Part shown: piece after piece, positions 25,717 through 34,417 of the stretch | Position numbering within the stretch: position 1 is the first letter of the stretch | Layout: each line of letters begins with the position of its first letter | DNA from: Pseudomonas sp. 102515 | GTDB taxonomy: Bacteria; Pseudomonadota; Gammaproteobacteria; Pseudomonadales; Pseudomonadaceae | Assembly: GCF_031085165.1 (NCBI RefSeq) | Contig: NZ_JAVHTY010000007.1 | Location: forward strand, 1 to 64,000 | Direction: 5' to 3' | DNA length: 64,000 bases | Program-made: the position numbers and the translations under genes | The notes under the pieces: model-generated | What the model saw: the letters and a program-made list of their open reading frames with translations, nothing else | What the model was told of the DNA's origin: nothing | The model's database searches: none

Positions 25717-26654
25717 CCCTGGAAGTGCTCTCGCCGGGACTGGCCAGTACCTTCCAGGACCTCGGGCGCCATGGCTATCAGCACTGGGGCGTGCCGGTGG
25801 GGGGACCGATGGACGAGGTGTCCCATCGGCTGGCCAACGTGCTGCTGGGCAATGCGCCCGACGCGCCGGTGCTGGAGATCACCTTGCTCGGTCCCACGCT
25901 GTATTGCCACGGGCGCTGCCGCTTGGCGCTGACCGGGGCCGACCTGGGGGCGACGCTGGGTGGCAGTCGCTGGCTGCCTGGTCAGACGCGAACCCTGGTG
26001 CCGGGCGACTACCTTGGCTTCGGCCGCCGCCGTTCCGGTGCCCGTGCCTACCTGGCGGTAGCGGGTGGCTTCCGCCTGGAGCGGGTGCTGGGCAGCCGCT
26101 CCACCAACCTGCGAGCCGGCTTCGGTGGCTGGCAGGGGCGTAGGTTGCAAAAGGGCGACCTGCTGCCGCTGGCAGGCAGCTTCGCCAATCCACCGCGCCT
26201 GGTGCTGCCGGACGGACTGGTGACGACCGACAGCGTGACGCCGCTGCGCCTGCTGCCAGGGCGCGACTGGTCGGCCTTCAGCCCTGCCGCCCAGGCGGCC
26301 ATGCGCGAAGACCGCTTCACCCTCACCCCGCAGGCTGATCGCATGGGCTATCGCCTGCAGGGGCCCACCCTGGCGCTGGCCGCGCCGCGCGAATGCCTTT
26401 CGGAAGCCGTCGCCTTCGGCACCGTGCAGGTGCCGCCGGATGGCCAGCCCATCGTGCTCATGGCTGACCATCAGACCACCGGGGGTTATCCCTGTATCGC
26501 CCAGGTGGCTCAGGTGGATCTGCCACGTCTGGCGCAGTGCGTACCGGGCGACCACCTCAGCTTCACCTTCCTCGACCTGGCGGAGGCGCAGCGGCTGGAT
26601 ATCGCCCGCGAACGCGTGTTGACGGCGCTGGAAGGCAGCACGCGTAGCGCCTGA
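25713..26654 (+). CDS. pxpC: PxpC, 5-oxoprolinase subunit C (KipA family)
   Basis: 313 residues. KipA/allophanate-hydrolase-subunit-2 domain: LASTFQDLGRHGYQHWGVPV with GGPMDEVSHRLANVLLGN at the N-terminus, RAYLAVAGGF in the middle and VLMADHQTTGGYPCIAQV near the end. Partner of PxpB in 5-oxoproline hydrolysis. Translationally coupled to pxpB; followed after 85 bases by an MHS-type transporter. Confidence 0.92.
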   Translation: MTLEVLSPGLASTFQDLGRHGYQHWGVPVGGPMDEVSHRLANVLLGNAPDAPVLEITLLGPTLYCHGRCRLALTGADLGATLGGSRWLPGQTRTLVPGDYLGFGRRRSGARAYLAVAGGFRLERVLGSRSTNLRAGFGGWQGRRLQKGDLLPLAGSFANPPRLVLPDGLVTTDSVTPLRLLPGRDWSAFSPAAQAAMREDRFTLTPQADRMGYRLQGPTLALAAPRECLSEAVAFGTVQVPPDGQPIVLMADHQTTGGYPCIAQVAQVDLPRLAQCVPGDHLSFTFLDLAEAQRLDIARERVLTALEGSTRSA

Positions 26655-26739
26655 ATCCTCGCGGATCGGCGCAGCAGACGCCGACCGTCATTCGCTTTTT
26701 CTCTGCCGAGCAACGTTCCCATCATAGAAGGATACGTCC

Positions 26740-28053
26740 ATGTCTCGTGTGCTCTCTTCCGCTCCCCTCGGCACTTCCCTGGTCGACAACGAACACCTGG
26801 CGCGCCGGGCGGCGACCGCCGCCGCCACCGGTACCGCCATCGAATACTATGAGTTCGGCGTCTATGGCTTCATGGCCACCTTCCTCGGGCCGCTGTTCTT
26901 CCCCGGCGACGATCCCACCGCCGCGCTGCTCGCGGTGCTGGCGGTGTTCGGCAGCGCCTTTCTGGTACGGCCCCTGGGCGGGGTGCTGCTCGGTCGGCTG
27001 GGGGATCGACATGGACGACGCGCGGTGTTGCTGGCCACGGTGATCGGTATGGGGCTGGCGACCGCCGGGATTGGCCTGCTGCCTACCACGGCTCAGGCTG
27101 GTCTCCTGGCGCCCGTGCTGCTGGTCGCGCTGCGCCTGGTTCAGGGCTTCTTCGCCGGTGGCGAGGTGATCGGCGCCGCCGCCTTCGTCGCCGAGTCGGC
27201 CCCTCGGGGCCGCCGTGGCTTCTTCGGCGCCTTCACCCCGGTCGGGGTGGCCCTCGGGGGTGCCCTGGCGGCCATCGTCTGTGGCGTCACCACCACCGTG
27301 CTCGGTACCGAAGACATGCAGGCCTGGGGCTGGCGTCTGCCCTTCCTGCTGGCCCTGCCGCTGGTGGCGCTGTCCGCACTGCTGCGACACAACGTCGAGG
27401 AAACCCCGGCGTTCCGGCGCTTCCTCGCCCAGGCCCAACCGCCCAAGGCGCCGATCCGGGAAGTGCTGACCGAGCAACGCCCCGCGCTGCTCAAGGTCAT
27501 GCTGCTGGCCCTGGGCCAGAACGCCGGCTATTGGGTCGGCCTGATCTTCATGAATCTCTATCTGACCACTCACCTCGGCTACCCCAAGGCGCAGGTGTAC
27601 TGGATCATGGCCGGCGTGAGCCTCTGCGCGGCGCTGATGATGCCGTTCTGGGGCGGGCTGTCGGATCGCCTGGGACGACGTCGGGTGCTGACCCTGGGCT
27701 TCACCGCCTATGTGGTGCTGGTGATCCCCATGATGCTGCTCATGGCCCAGGGCAACATCTGGCTGGCCGCGCTGGCGGTGCTGGTGGCCGCTCTGCCCAT
27801 GCCCATCGTCCAGTCGGTGGGCTATCCCACCTATGCCGAGCAATTCCCCACCCGCGTGCGTTACACCGGCATGGCCATCGCCATCAACCTCGGCGCCATT
27901 CTCGGTGGCGGTCTCACGCCCTATCTGGCCACCTGGCTCATGGCCCAGAGCGGCAACCTGCTGATGCCAGGATTCCTGCTGGTGACGGCGGCCGCCATCG
28001 CCTTGGTCACCCTCCGCCGGGTGCGGGAAACCGCCCAGGAGGCGCTGCAGTGA
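26740..28053 (+). CDS. MHS-family MFS transporter
   Basis: 437 residues, 12 membrane helices. RRAATAAATGTAIEYYEFGV at the N-terminus and FGSAFLVRPLGGVLLGRLGD are the metabolite:H+ symporter signatures (ProP, ShiA, KgtP type). GAAGGAT precedes the ATG. Placed between pxpBC and a YcsI-type gene; it could import 5-oxoproline or a related organic acid, but this is inferred from context only. Confidence 0.88.
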   Translation: MSRVLSSAPLGTSLVDNEHLARRAATAAATGTAIEYYEFGVYGFMATFLGPLFFPGDDPTAALLAVLAVFGSAFLVRPLGGVLLGRLGDRHGRRAVLLATVIGMGLATAGIGLLPTTAQAGLLAPVLLVALRLVQGFFAGGEVIGAAAFVAESAPRGRRGFFGAFTPVGVALGGALAAIVCGVTTTVLGTEDMQAWGWRLPFLLALPLVALSALLRHNVEETPAFRRFLAQAQPPKAPIREVLTEQRPALLKVMLLALGQNAGYWVGLIFMNLYLTTHLGYPKAQVYWIMAGVSLCAALMMPFWGGLSDRLGRRRVLTLGFTAYVVLVIPMMLLMAQGNIWLAALAVLVAALPMPIVQSVGYPTYAEQFPTRVRYTGMAIAINLGAILGGGLTPYLATWLMAQSGNLLMPGFLLVTAAAIALVTLRRVRETAQEALQ

Positions 28054-28805
28054 CGCCGGTCGAATTGCGCTCGAGGATCGCCAGGGGCGAATGGATCACT
28101 CCGACCGCCGGGGTGCTCGACGACTACCAGCAGGCCAACCTGGTGATCGTGCCCCAGGCCCATGCCTATGCGCTGCTGCTGTTCTGCCTGCGTAACCCCA
28201 GGGCCTGCCCGATCCTGGCGGTGGGCGACGCGGGTGATCCCTGGGTGCCGCTGCCGGGGGCGGCCATCGACATCCGCACCATGCTGCCGCGCTATCGCGT
28301 CTGGCAACAGGGTCGGCTGGTCGCCGAACCAACGGACATCGAGGCCTACTGGCGGGACGACGCCGTCGCCATTCTGCTGGGCTGCAGCCACACCTTCGAT
28401 GCGCCTCTGCGCCGCGCCGGCGTTCCGGTCAGTCCCGAAGCGCCGCCGGTCTATACCACCAACCGGCCCAACATAGCCGCCGGTCCGCTCGCCGGCACCC
28501 TGGCGGTGAGCATGCGCCCGGTTCCCCGCGAACTCGTGAGCCAGGCGGTGCTGGTCACCGCTCGCTATCCCAGTGGCCATGGCGCGCCGGTCCACATCGG
28601 CGATCCCCTGGCGCTGGGTATCGGCGATCTGCAGTCGCCGGATTTCGGCGTGGTGCCACCCTTGGGCGAGGATGACGTGCCGGTGTTCTGGGCCTGCGGG
28701 GTGACGCCCCAGCAGGTCCTGCCCCAGCTGGGCGCCGTCTACTGCATCGCTCACTATCCCGGTCACATGCTGGTGCTGGACCAGCGCCCGGAAGCCTTCG
28801 GCTAG
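28050..28805 (+). CDS. YcsI/DUF1445 family putative hydro-lyase
   Basis: 251 residues from the GTG at 28050, which overlaps the transporter stop as GTGA and has AGGAGG seven bases ahead. ELRSRIARGEWITPTAGVLD, QANLVIVPQAHAYALLLFCL, LLGCSHTFDAPL and VSMRPVP fit the YcsI/DUF1445 family (D-glutamate cyclase relatives). In Bacillus the ycsI gene lies in the kip operon with pxpA/B/C, which fits the position here. D-Glutamate cyclases make 5-oxo-D-proline, so a link to pxpBC is plausible. Confidence 0.85.
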   Translation: MTPVELRSRIARGEWITPTAGVLDDYQQANLVIVPQAHAYALLLFCLRNPRACPILAVGDAGDPWVPLPGAAIDIRTMLPRYRVWQQGRLVAEPTDIEAYWRDDAVAILLGCSHTFDAPLRRAGVPVSPEAPPVYTTNRPNIAAGPLAGTLAVSMRPVPRELVSQAVLVTARYPSGHGAPVHIGDPLALGIGDLQSPDFGVVPPLGEDDVPVFWACGVTPQQVLPQLGAVYCIAHYPGHMLVLDQRPEAFG

Positions 28806-28903
28806 TTCGGTCGTTCGGCCAGGGCGATGATTCACCGCTCCAGCCTAGGCAAACGCCGACGCAGCGGCCATGCTTGAGCCTTGCCCGTCGCCCGGTTGCC
28901 GTC

Positions 28904-30202
28904 ATGAATGCCCGCCAGCCCTTCCTCGATCCCTATCACCAGACCATCCGCCAGCTGTCCGATCGCATCGTCGCGGCCCAGGCGCCGATTCGCATCCTCG
29001 ATGCGGTGAAGTGGGACGACGGCGTGCGCCAGGGTTTCCTGGAGGGCAAGGGCAAGCGCCTGCCGGCGGTGGATCGGGCCTTCTACGAGGGGCGCCCGCT
29101 GGGCTTCGACGGCGATGCGCTCAAGGGCGAATTCCAGAGCATCGAGCGCGAAGTCACCCGCCAGCTCGGCCAGTTCAATCCGGTCGGCCAGATCATGAGG
29201 CGCATGTGCCGCGAGTACCGCATGGTGATCCGCATGCTGCAGGCGCGCGGCACCCCGGATTTCGGCCTGATCTCCCAGGAACTCTATGGCGCGGCCTCGG
29301 ACGCCTTCCATGCCGGCGATCCGACCCTGGCCGACCTGGGCATGATGATGTCCAACTACCTGGACAACATCGCCCATCGCGGCGCCTTGGAAGACGAGCC
29401 CAAGACCCTGACCGCCAAGGACGCCGTGCCCATCCTGCAGGAACGGCTGAATCGGGTGTTCGGTGAGACGGAAGGCACCATCCGGGTGTTCGAATCCGAT
29501 GGCATCGTCGCCGATGCTGCCGCCGGTGCCGACTACATCAAGGTGCGGGCCGACGCCCTGTTCAACGAACGCGACGTCCGCGCCCTGGAGGTCCACGAGG
29601 GCCTGGTGCACGTCGGCACCACCCTCAATGGCCAGAACCAGCCGATCTGCACCTTCCTGGCCAAGGGCCCGCCGTCGTCCACCGTGACCCAGGAAGGCCT
29701 GGCGATCCTCATGGAGGTGATCGCCTTCGCCTCCTATCCGACCCGCCTGCGCAAGCTGACCAATCGCACCCGCGCCATCCACCTGGCCGAGGACGGCGCC
29801 GATTTCCTCGAGGTGTTCCGCTTCTTCCAGGAGCAGGGCTACGACCTGGAGTCGGGCTACCAGAACGCCAGCCGGGTGTTTCGTGGCTCGACGCCGACCG
29901 GGCTGCCCTTCACCAAGGACCTGTCCTATCTCAAGGGCTTCATCCTGATCTACAACTACATCCAGCTGGCGGTACGCAAGGGCAAGCTGGAGCAGATCCC
30001 GCTGCTGTTCTGCGGCAAGACCACCCTGGAAGACATGCGCATCCTGCGCCAGCTGGTGGACGAGGGCGTGGTGGTACCGCCCAAGTACCTGCCGGCGCAA
30101 TTCCAGGACCTCAACGCCCTGGCGGCCTGGATGTGCTTCTCCAACTTCCTCAACCACCTGAGCCTGGATCGGATCGAGGCGGACTACGCCAACATCCTCT
30201 GA
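28904..30202 (+). CDS. DUF1704 protein, QEGLA-motif (tyrosine carboxypeptidase-like)
   Basis: 432 residues from the ATG at 28904. The family signature TQEGLAILMEVI and the metal motif HEGLVHVGTTLNGQNQ mark it as DUF1704, annotated as flavohemoglobin expression-modulating QEGLA protein. HExxH is altered to HEGLVH, a pattern shared with tubulin-tyrosine carboxypeptidase-like metallopeptidases (MATCAP family, HExxxH with downstream E). Peptidase activity is thus likely but the substrate is unknown. Followed by a terminator at 30229. Confidence 0.85.
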   Translation: MNARQPFLDPYHQTIRQLSDRIVAAQAPIRILDAVKWDDGVRQGFLEGKGKRLPAVDRAFYEGRPLGFDGDALKGEFQSIEREVTRQLGQFNPVGQIMRRMCREYRMVIRMLQARGTPDFGLISQELYGAASDAFHAGDPTLADLGMMMSNYLDNIAHRGALEDEPKTLTAKDAVPILQERLNRVFGETEGTIRVFESDGIVADAAAGADYIKVRADALFNERDVRALEVHEGLVHVGTTLNGQNQPICTFLAKGPPSSTVTQEGLAILMEVIAFASYPTRLRKLTNRTRAIHLAEDGADFLEVFRFFQEQGYDLESGYQNASRVFRGSTPTGLPFTKDLSYLKGFILIYNYIQLAVRKGKLEQIPLLFCGKTTLEDMRILRQLVDEGVVVPPKYLPAQFQDLNALAAWMCFSNFLNHLSLDRIEADYANIL

Positions 30203-30228
30203 GCATCCCTGCAGGCGCTGACATGAAC

Positions 30229-30254
30229 AAGCCCCGGCAGACCGGGGCTTCTGG
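30229..30254. terminator. Terminator between convergent genes
   Basis: AAGCCCCGG (30229-30237) and CCGGGGCTT (30242-30250) form a perfect 9-bp stem with a CAGA loop, followed by CTGG on plus and GTTC on minus. It lies 26 bases behind the DUF1704 gene and 28 bases behind the converging FtsH-type gene. Confidence 0.75.
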
Positions 30255-30277
30255 CTAGCGGCGCGGCGGCGCTGGCA

Positions 30278-32206
30278 TCACTCGCCCTTGAAGGCAGCCG
30301 CGATGCTGGGCTCGCTGCCACCCGCGCGCGGGTCAGCCGAACGCTCCGGCACGAAGGCCAGGGCGCGATTGAGGGCGCCGCAGGCTTCCAGGCCGCTGGC
30401 GCGGGCGATGGCCTCGGCCACGGCGCTGCCGGGAATGGTCTCGTCGCGCAGCAACTGGTCGGTGATGTCGTCCAGCGCCGGCTTGAGTTCGGTGATCAGC
30501 GCCAGACAGCGGTGATCCAGGCTGTGCAGCAGCTGATCGGCAGCGGCGATGCTGGGCGCGGCGTCGAACTCGATGCCGGCATCGCGCAGGGCCTGCAGGC
30601 TCAGCAGCGAGCCGCTCGGGCCCATGCCCAGGGAGGCGACCATGGACAGTGCCAGCTTGGAAGCTTCCTGCAGATCCTGGGCGGCGCCCGAGGAGACCTC
30701 GTTGAAGTACAGCTGCTCGGCGCAACGACCGGCCAGCAGCATCTGGATGCGGCCTTCAAGTTCCGACTTCAGGTGCAGACGCTTGTCTTCGGTGGGGGTG
30801 ATCAGGGTCACGCCCAGGGCCTGGCCACGCGGCAGCAGGGTGACCTTTTCCACCCGACCGACGTTGAGCACCGCGGCGACCAGGGCATGACCGGCTTCGT
30901 GCACCGCGATGCGGGTGCGCTCGGCCGAACCCAGCGGGGTGACCCCGACCGGTTGCTCGCCGATGCGGCAGGTCTCGATGGCCTCGACGAAGTGCGCCAT
31001 GGTCACGGCGCTGGCGTTCTCGCGAGCGGCCAGCAGGGCGGCGTGGTTGCTGATATAGGCGATGGCCGCCGGGGTCAGGCCCACGGTGCCGCGGGAGAGG
31101 GCGGCCAGATCCAGCTCGCCTTCGCAGGGCAGCTTGCCGGCATAGAGTTCGAACAGGGCGCGGCGGTCTTCCAGACTCGGCAGCGGCACGGCGATGGTGC
31201 GGTCGAAGCGGCCTTCGCGGCGCAGCGCCGGATCCAGGGAGTCGGCGAAGTTGGTGGCGCCCAGGACCAGTACGCCGCTGGTGCCGTCGAACCCGTCCAG
31301 CTCGGTGAGGAACTGGTTGATGATGCGGTTGGCCTCGGCGTCGCTGGAGCGTGACTGCTCGGCGCGGCGACCGATGCCATCGATCTCGTCGATGAAGATG
31401 ATGCAGGGCGCCTTCTTGCGCGCCGTGCGGAACAGCGACTTGACCTTCTGGATGCCGACGCCGAAGAACATCGACGAGAAGTCGCTGCCGGTCACCTGGA
31501 TGAAGTGGGCGTTGCATTCGGTGGCCAGGGCCTTGGCCAGCTGGGTCTTGCCGGTGCCGGGTTCGCCGGTCAGCAGCACGCCCTTGGGCGGACGGGCACC
31601 CAGGGCGGCGAAGGCCTTGGGATTGCGCAGGCAGGTGGTGACGTCTTCCAGCGCGCGCTTGGCCTCGGCGGCGCCGACCACGTCCTTGAAGGAGATGCCG
31701 GTGCCCTTGCGGTGCAGCTTGAAGGGGCTGGCGAACCGAAGGGCCAGGGGCACGGCCAGCAACAGCAGGAGCAGATAGCCCGGCAGGTTGAACAGCAGGG
31801 CATCCAACCAGGGATGGCGCTGGCCCGACTCGCTCCAGGTGGCGATCGGGAACAGCGGCTCGGCCTGGGTGGCGTAATCGGCCAGCAGGCGATCGGCGAC
31901 GCGCCCGCCGTTGTCGGTCACCGCGTAGTGCTCGCCGCGGGTGGTGTCGACGTAGAGGGTATGGTCACCGATCACGGCGCCACTGATGACCTTGGCGCGC
32001 AGATCGGCCAGCAGCACGGAGAAATCGCGCGGCTCCTGGGTCCAGCGTTCAGGGGCCTGCTGCACACCGGCGAGCATGGCCGTGGCGGTCGGAGCCGGAG
32101 TGGAGGGCTTGAGCCACCACCAGCAGGCCAGGCTGACGAGGGTGACGAGGGCGAGAACGCCGGCGATCAGCAGGCGCGGATACTTGGAAACGACGGACTT
32201 CTTCAT
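30278..32206 (-). CDS. FtsH-type membrane AAA+ metalloprotease, divergent paralogue
   Basis: 642 residues. TM1 at ~12-31, a ~100-residue periplasmic part, TM2 at ~138-159, then AAA+ module: Walker A GEPGTGKT (214-221), pore MFFG (246-249), Walker B IIFIDEID (269-276), Arg-finger region RREGRFDR (329-336). The M41 protease has HEAGH (436-440) and candidate third ligand Asp 511. All catalytic parts are present, so it should be an active membrane protease. It differs from the housekeeping FtsH from memory (GPPGTGKT, MFVG), is not next to rrmJ/folP, and its sequence is far from FtsH, so it is a second, accessory FtsH. Ribosome site is weak. Confidence 0.85.
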   Translation of the reverse strand: MKKSVVSKYPRLLIAGVLALVTLVSLACWWWLKPSTPAPTATAMLAGVQQAPERWTQEPRDFSVLLADLRAKVISGAVIGDHTLYVDTTRGEHYAVTDNGGRVADRLLADYATQAEPLFPIATWSESGQRHPWLDALLFNLPGYLLLLLLAVPLALRFASPFKLHRKGTGISFKDVVGAAEAKRALEDVTTCLRNPKAFAALGARPPKGVLLTGEPGTGKTQLAKALATECNAHFIQVTGSDFSSMFFGVGIQKVKSLFRTARKKAPCIIFIDEIDGIGRRAEQSRSSDAEANRIINQFLTELDGFDGTSGVLVLGATNFADSLDPALRREGRFDRTIAVPLPSLEDRRALFELYAGKLPCEGELDLAALSRGTVGLTPAAIAYISNHAALLAARENASAVTMAHFVEAIETCRIGEQPVGVTPLGSAERTRIAVHEAGHALVAAVLNVGRVEKVTLLPRGQALGVTLITPTEDKRLHLKSELEGRIQMLLAGRCAEQLYFNEVSSGAAQDLQEASKLALSMVASLGMGPSGSLLSLQALRDAGIEFDAAPSIAAADQLLHSLDHRCLALITELKPALDDITDQLLRDETIPGSAVAEAIARASGLEACGALNRALAFVPERSADPRAGGSEPSIAAAFKGE

Positions 32207-32402
32207 TCACATACCGTTAGGGTCGGAGCGACATCGGACGCGGACTCCCGGATTATCGGCCTGTGGCGAAAAGGATGAACCTCAGTTCCCCGGAAAACGA
32301 TGAGTGGACTCACCATCCGTCGAGTATCCCCACACTTTCGGCCTTTTCCGCGGTCCGCAAGACCCTGTTGTTTTGCCGCAGATGTCAGGAGACAACGCCT
32401 TC

Positions 32403-33229
32403 ATGCCCCATCCCATCGATTGTCGAGACGGGCTCGCCGCCTTGCCGCAGGGGCTGCTCGACCACCTGCGCCAGGCCGCCGAGGTGCTGGTCCTGACCGG
32501 TGCCGGCGTGTCGGCGGAAAGCGGTATCGCCACCTTTCGCGAGGCGCTGACCGGGCTCTGGGCGCGCTTCGATCCGGCGCAACTGGCTACGACCGCAGCC
32601 TTCGTCGAGGACCCGGTCCGGGTCTGGAGCTGGTACGAGTGGCGCCGCGCCCAGGTGCTGGCGGTCCAGCCCAATCCCGCCCATCGCGCCCTGGCGGAGT
32701 GGGGTCACCGGCACGGACGGCTACACCTGGTCACTCAGAATGTCGACGACCTGCACGAGCGCGCGGGCAGTCACGAGGTCATCCACCTGCACGGCAGCCT
32801 GCACGCGCCGCGCTGTTTCGAGTGCGCCCGGCCCTTGGCATCGCCGGCGTTACCGGAAGGGGGGAGCAACTCGTGGCCCCGCCGCGCTGTCCCGCCTGCG
32901 GCGGTCTGGCCCGCCCTGGCGTGGTCTGGTTCGGCGAGGTGCTACCGGAAGAGGCCCTGGCCAGCGCCTGGGCCCTGGCCGAGCGCTGCGACCTCTGCCT
33001 GGTGGTCGGCACCTCCGGCTTGGCGCAGCCGGCGGCCAGTCTGCCGGGGGTGGCGCGCCAGCAGGGCGCCACGGTGGTGCGCATCGATCCGCAGCCGGCG
33101 GCGGATTTCAACGGTGACTGGCAGCTGCTGGGCGCAGCCGGGGTGATCCTGCCGGTGCTGCTGGAGCGCCTCCAGGACCTCAGTGCAGCGCCTGGCCACC
33201 AGTCCCCAGGGCATCCAGGGTGCGCTTGA
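32403..33229 (+). pseudogene. cobB: Sirtuin-family NAD-dependent deacylase (CobB-like), frameshifted
   Basis: Two frames together make one sirtuin. The first (from ATG 32403) holds GAGVSAESGIATFR, YEWR (the YxxR desuccinylase/demalonylase motif), TQNVDDLHERAG, HLHGS and the first zinc pair CFEC. The second holds the other zinc pair CPAC, GVVWFGE and VVGTSGLAQPA. The switch is at a run of six G at 32859-32864; seven G would restore one frame of about 275 residues. The cause may be a real inactivating deletion, a sequencing or assembly error, or programmed slippage. As written, the first frame ends at 33146. Convergent with the gene at 33180 (50-base overlap). Confidence 0.85.
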
Positions 33230-33947
33230 GCGCGGTGTAGGCCTGACGCTGGTCGTCGTCTTCGGTCAGCAGGCCGTCGAACAGGGTGGCGACCAGGGCC
33301 GGATCCTGGGCGACGAAGCGATCGATGAGGACGTCGTTGTCCTGGCGCCCGGCGGTGATCAGCAGCACGGCGAGCTGGGCGACATAGCGCGCCGCCAGCG
33401 GATAGGCCTTGAGAAAGACCTTGAAGGGGGCATCGGACAGTCCTGGAGCGAAGCCCTTGGCCAGGCCCTGCTGGGCGGCGGCGATGGCCTGGCGGACGGC
33501 GTCCTGCCAGTTGCCGGCGGTTACCGCACCCGCCGGCAGGGCGCGGCGCATCTGACCCAGTAGGCTGTTGAGGAAGATGCGGCGGTTGGCCTGGTAGTCG
33601 TCATCGGTATCGAGCAGTTCGCGGCGAATACGGGTCAGGACGCGGTCGTCCTCGGCATCGGCGGTCACCGCCTGTTTGAAGGCCAGGGTCAGCTCGCGAT
33701 CCAGCAGGCCGGGCTTGCGGCCCTCCAGCTCGGCCTGCAGCAGCGGGCCGCTGGAATCGGCGAAGAAGAAGCGTTCGGCGTGGGGTGCCAGGCGTTCGCG
33801 CAGGCGCGGCCATAGCTCCGCCGCGAACAGTTGCTCGGCCGTGCCGCCGGAGACGATTACCCGGTGTTGCGGGGCCTCGGCCAGATAGTCGAACAGCGCG
33901 GGGGTATCGAGCGCGGTGCGATCGACGATGAGGTAACGGTGCTTCAC
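33180..33947 (-). CDS. Protein of unknown function
   Basis: 255 residues from the GTG at 33947, chosen because AGGAG lies five bases ahead. Starts with a beta-alpha pattern (KHRYLIVDRTALDTPALFDY, HRVIVSGGTAEQLF), which recalls but does not prove a PIN/Rossmann-like N-terminus. The rest is mainly helical, with LNSLLGQMRRALPAGAV and ITAGRQDNDVLIDRFVA. No signal peptide or membrane helix. I recognise no family. It converges on the sirtuin and overlaps it by 50 bases. Confidence 0.65.
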   Translation of the reverse strand: MKHRYLIVDRTALDTPALFDYLAEAPQHRVIVSGGTAEQLFAAELWPRLRERLAPHAERFFFADSSGPLLQAELEGRKPGLLDRELTLAFKQAVTADAEDDRVLTRIRRELLDTDDDYQANRRIFLNSLLGQMRRALPAGAVTAGNWQDAVRQAIAAAQQGLAKGFAPGLSDAPFKVFLKAYPLAARYVAQLAVLLITAGRQDNDVLIDRFVAQDPALVATLFDGLLTEDDDQRQAYTALKRTLDALGTGGQALH

Positions 33948-34099
33948 GGCAACTCCTGAACGCGACGGCCGCACCGGTCGGGGTACGGCGGGATGGCCGT
34001 TAGTCTATAGGAAGGTGGGAACGCTTGGCCCGGCCTTTGGCCTAATGACCCAGGGTGCAGCCCGCGACACCCTTCCTTTCGCGGCCGGAGGACACCAAG

Positions 34100-34351
34100 A
34101 TGCGCAAGACCCCGCTGATCCTTGCCTTGAGCGCTGCCCTGGCCCTGGTGGCCGGTCCCAGCCTGGCCGCCAACAACAACGATGCCGGGGTGACCGGCAA
34201 CGGCATCGGCGCGCCGGGCAGCTCCAACACCAGCAACAAAGACAGCGCGGACGACACTTCCACCGCCACGCCGTCCACCCAGAAGAAAGCCGACAGGACC
34301 CCGGCCACCAAGGCGCAGGGCAGCCAGCAGAAGCGCGTGCTCAATGATTGA
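34100..34351 (+). CDS. Small secreted low-complexity protein
   Basis: 83 residues from the ATG at 34100 (GGAGGAC ribosome site). Signal peptide LILALSAALALVAGPSLA, then a mature part of about 60 residues rich in Asn, Ser, Thr, Ala and Lys with no hydrophobic core, predicted to be disordered. Probably periplasmic. Function unknown. Followed by a hairpin terminator. Confidence 0.75.
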   Translation: MRKTPLILALSAALALVAGPSLAANNNDAGVTGNGIGAPGSSNTSNKDSADDTSTATPSTQKKADRTPATKAQGSQQKRVLND

Positions 34352-34360
34352 GGCAAGCAA

Positions 34361-34386
34361 AAGGCGCCTCTCGGGGCGCCTTCGTT
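34361..34386 (+). terminator. Terminator of the small secreted protein gene
   Basis: AAGGCGCC (34361-34368) and GGCGCCTT (34375-34382) pair perfectly around a 6-base loop, then CGTTCG follows. It lies 10 bases after the stop codon. Confidence 0.65.
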
Positions 34387-34417
34387 CGATCGCGGCGACT
34401 GGTCGCAGGAAGCGGCC

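Noticed and set aside
32300-33229. Reading the second sirtuin frame as a separate 309-residue gene from 32300
   Set aside because: Only its last ~115 residues make sense (sirtuin C-terminal half); the N-terminal part is a shadow of the true frame.
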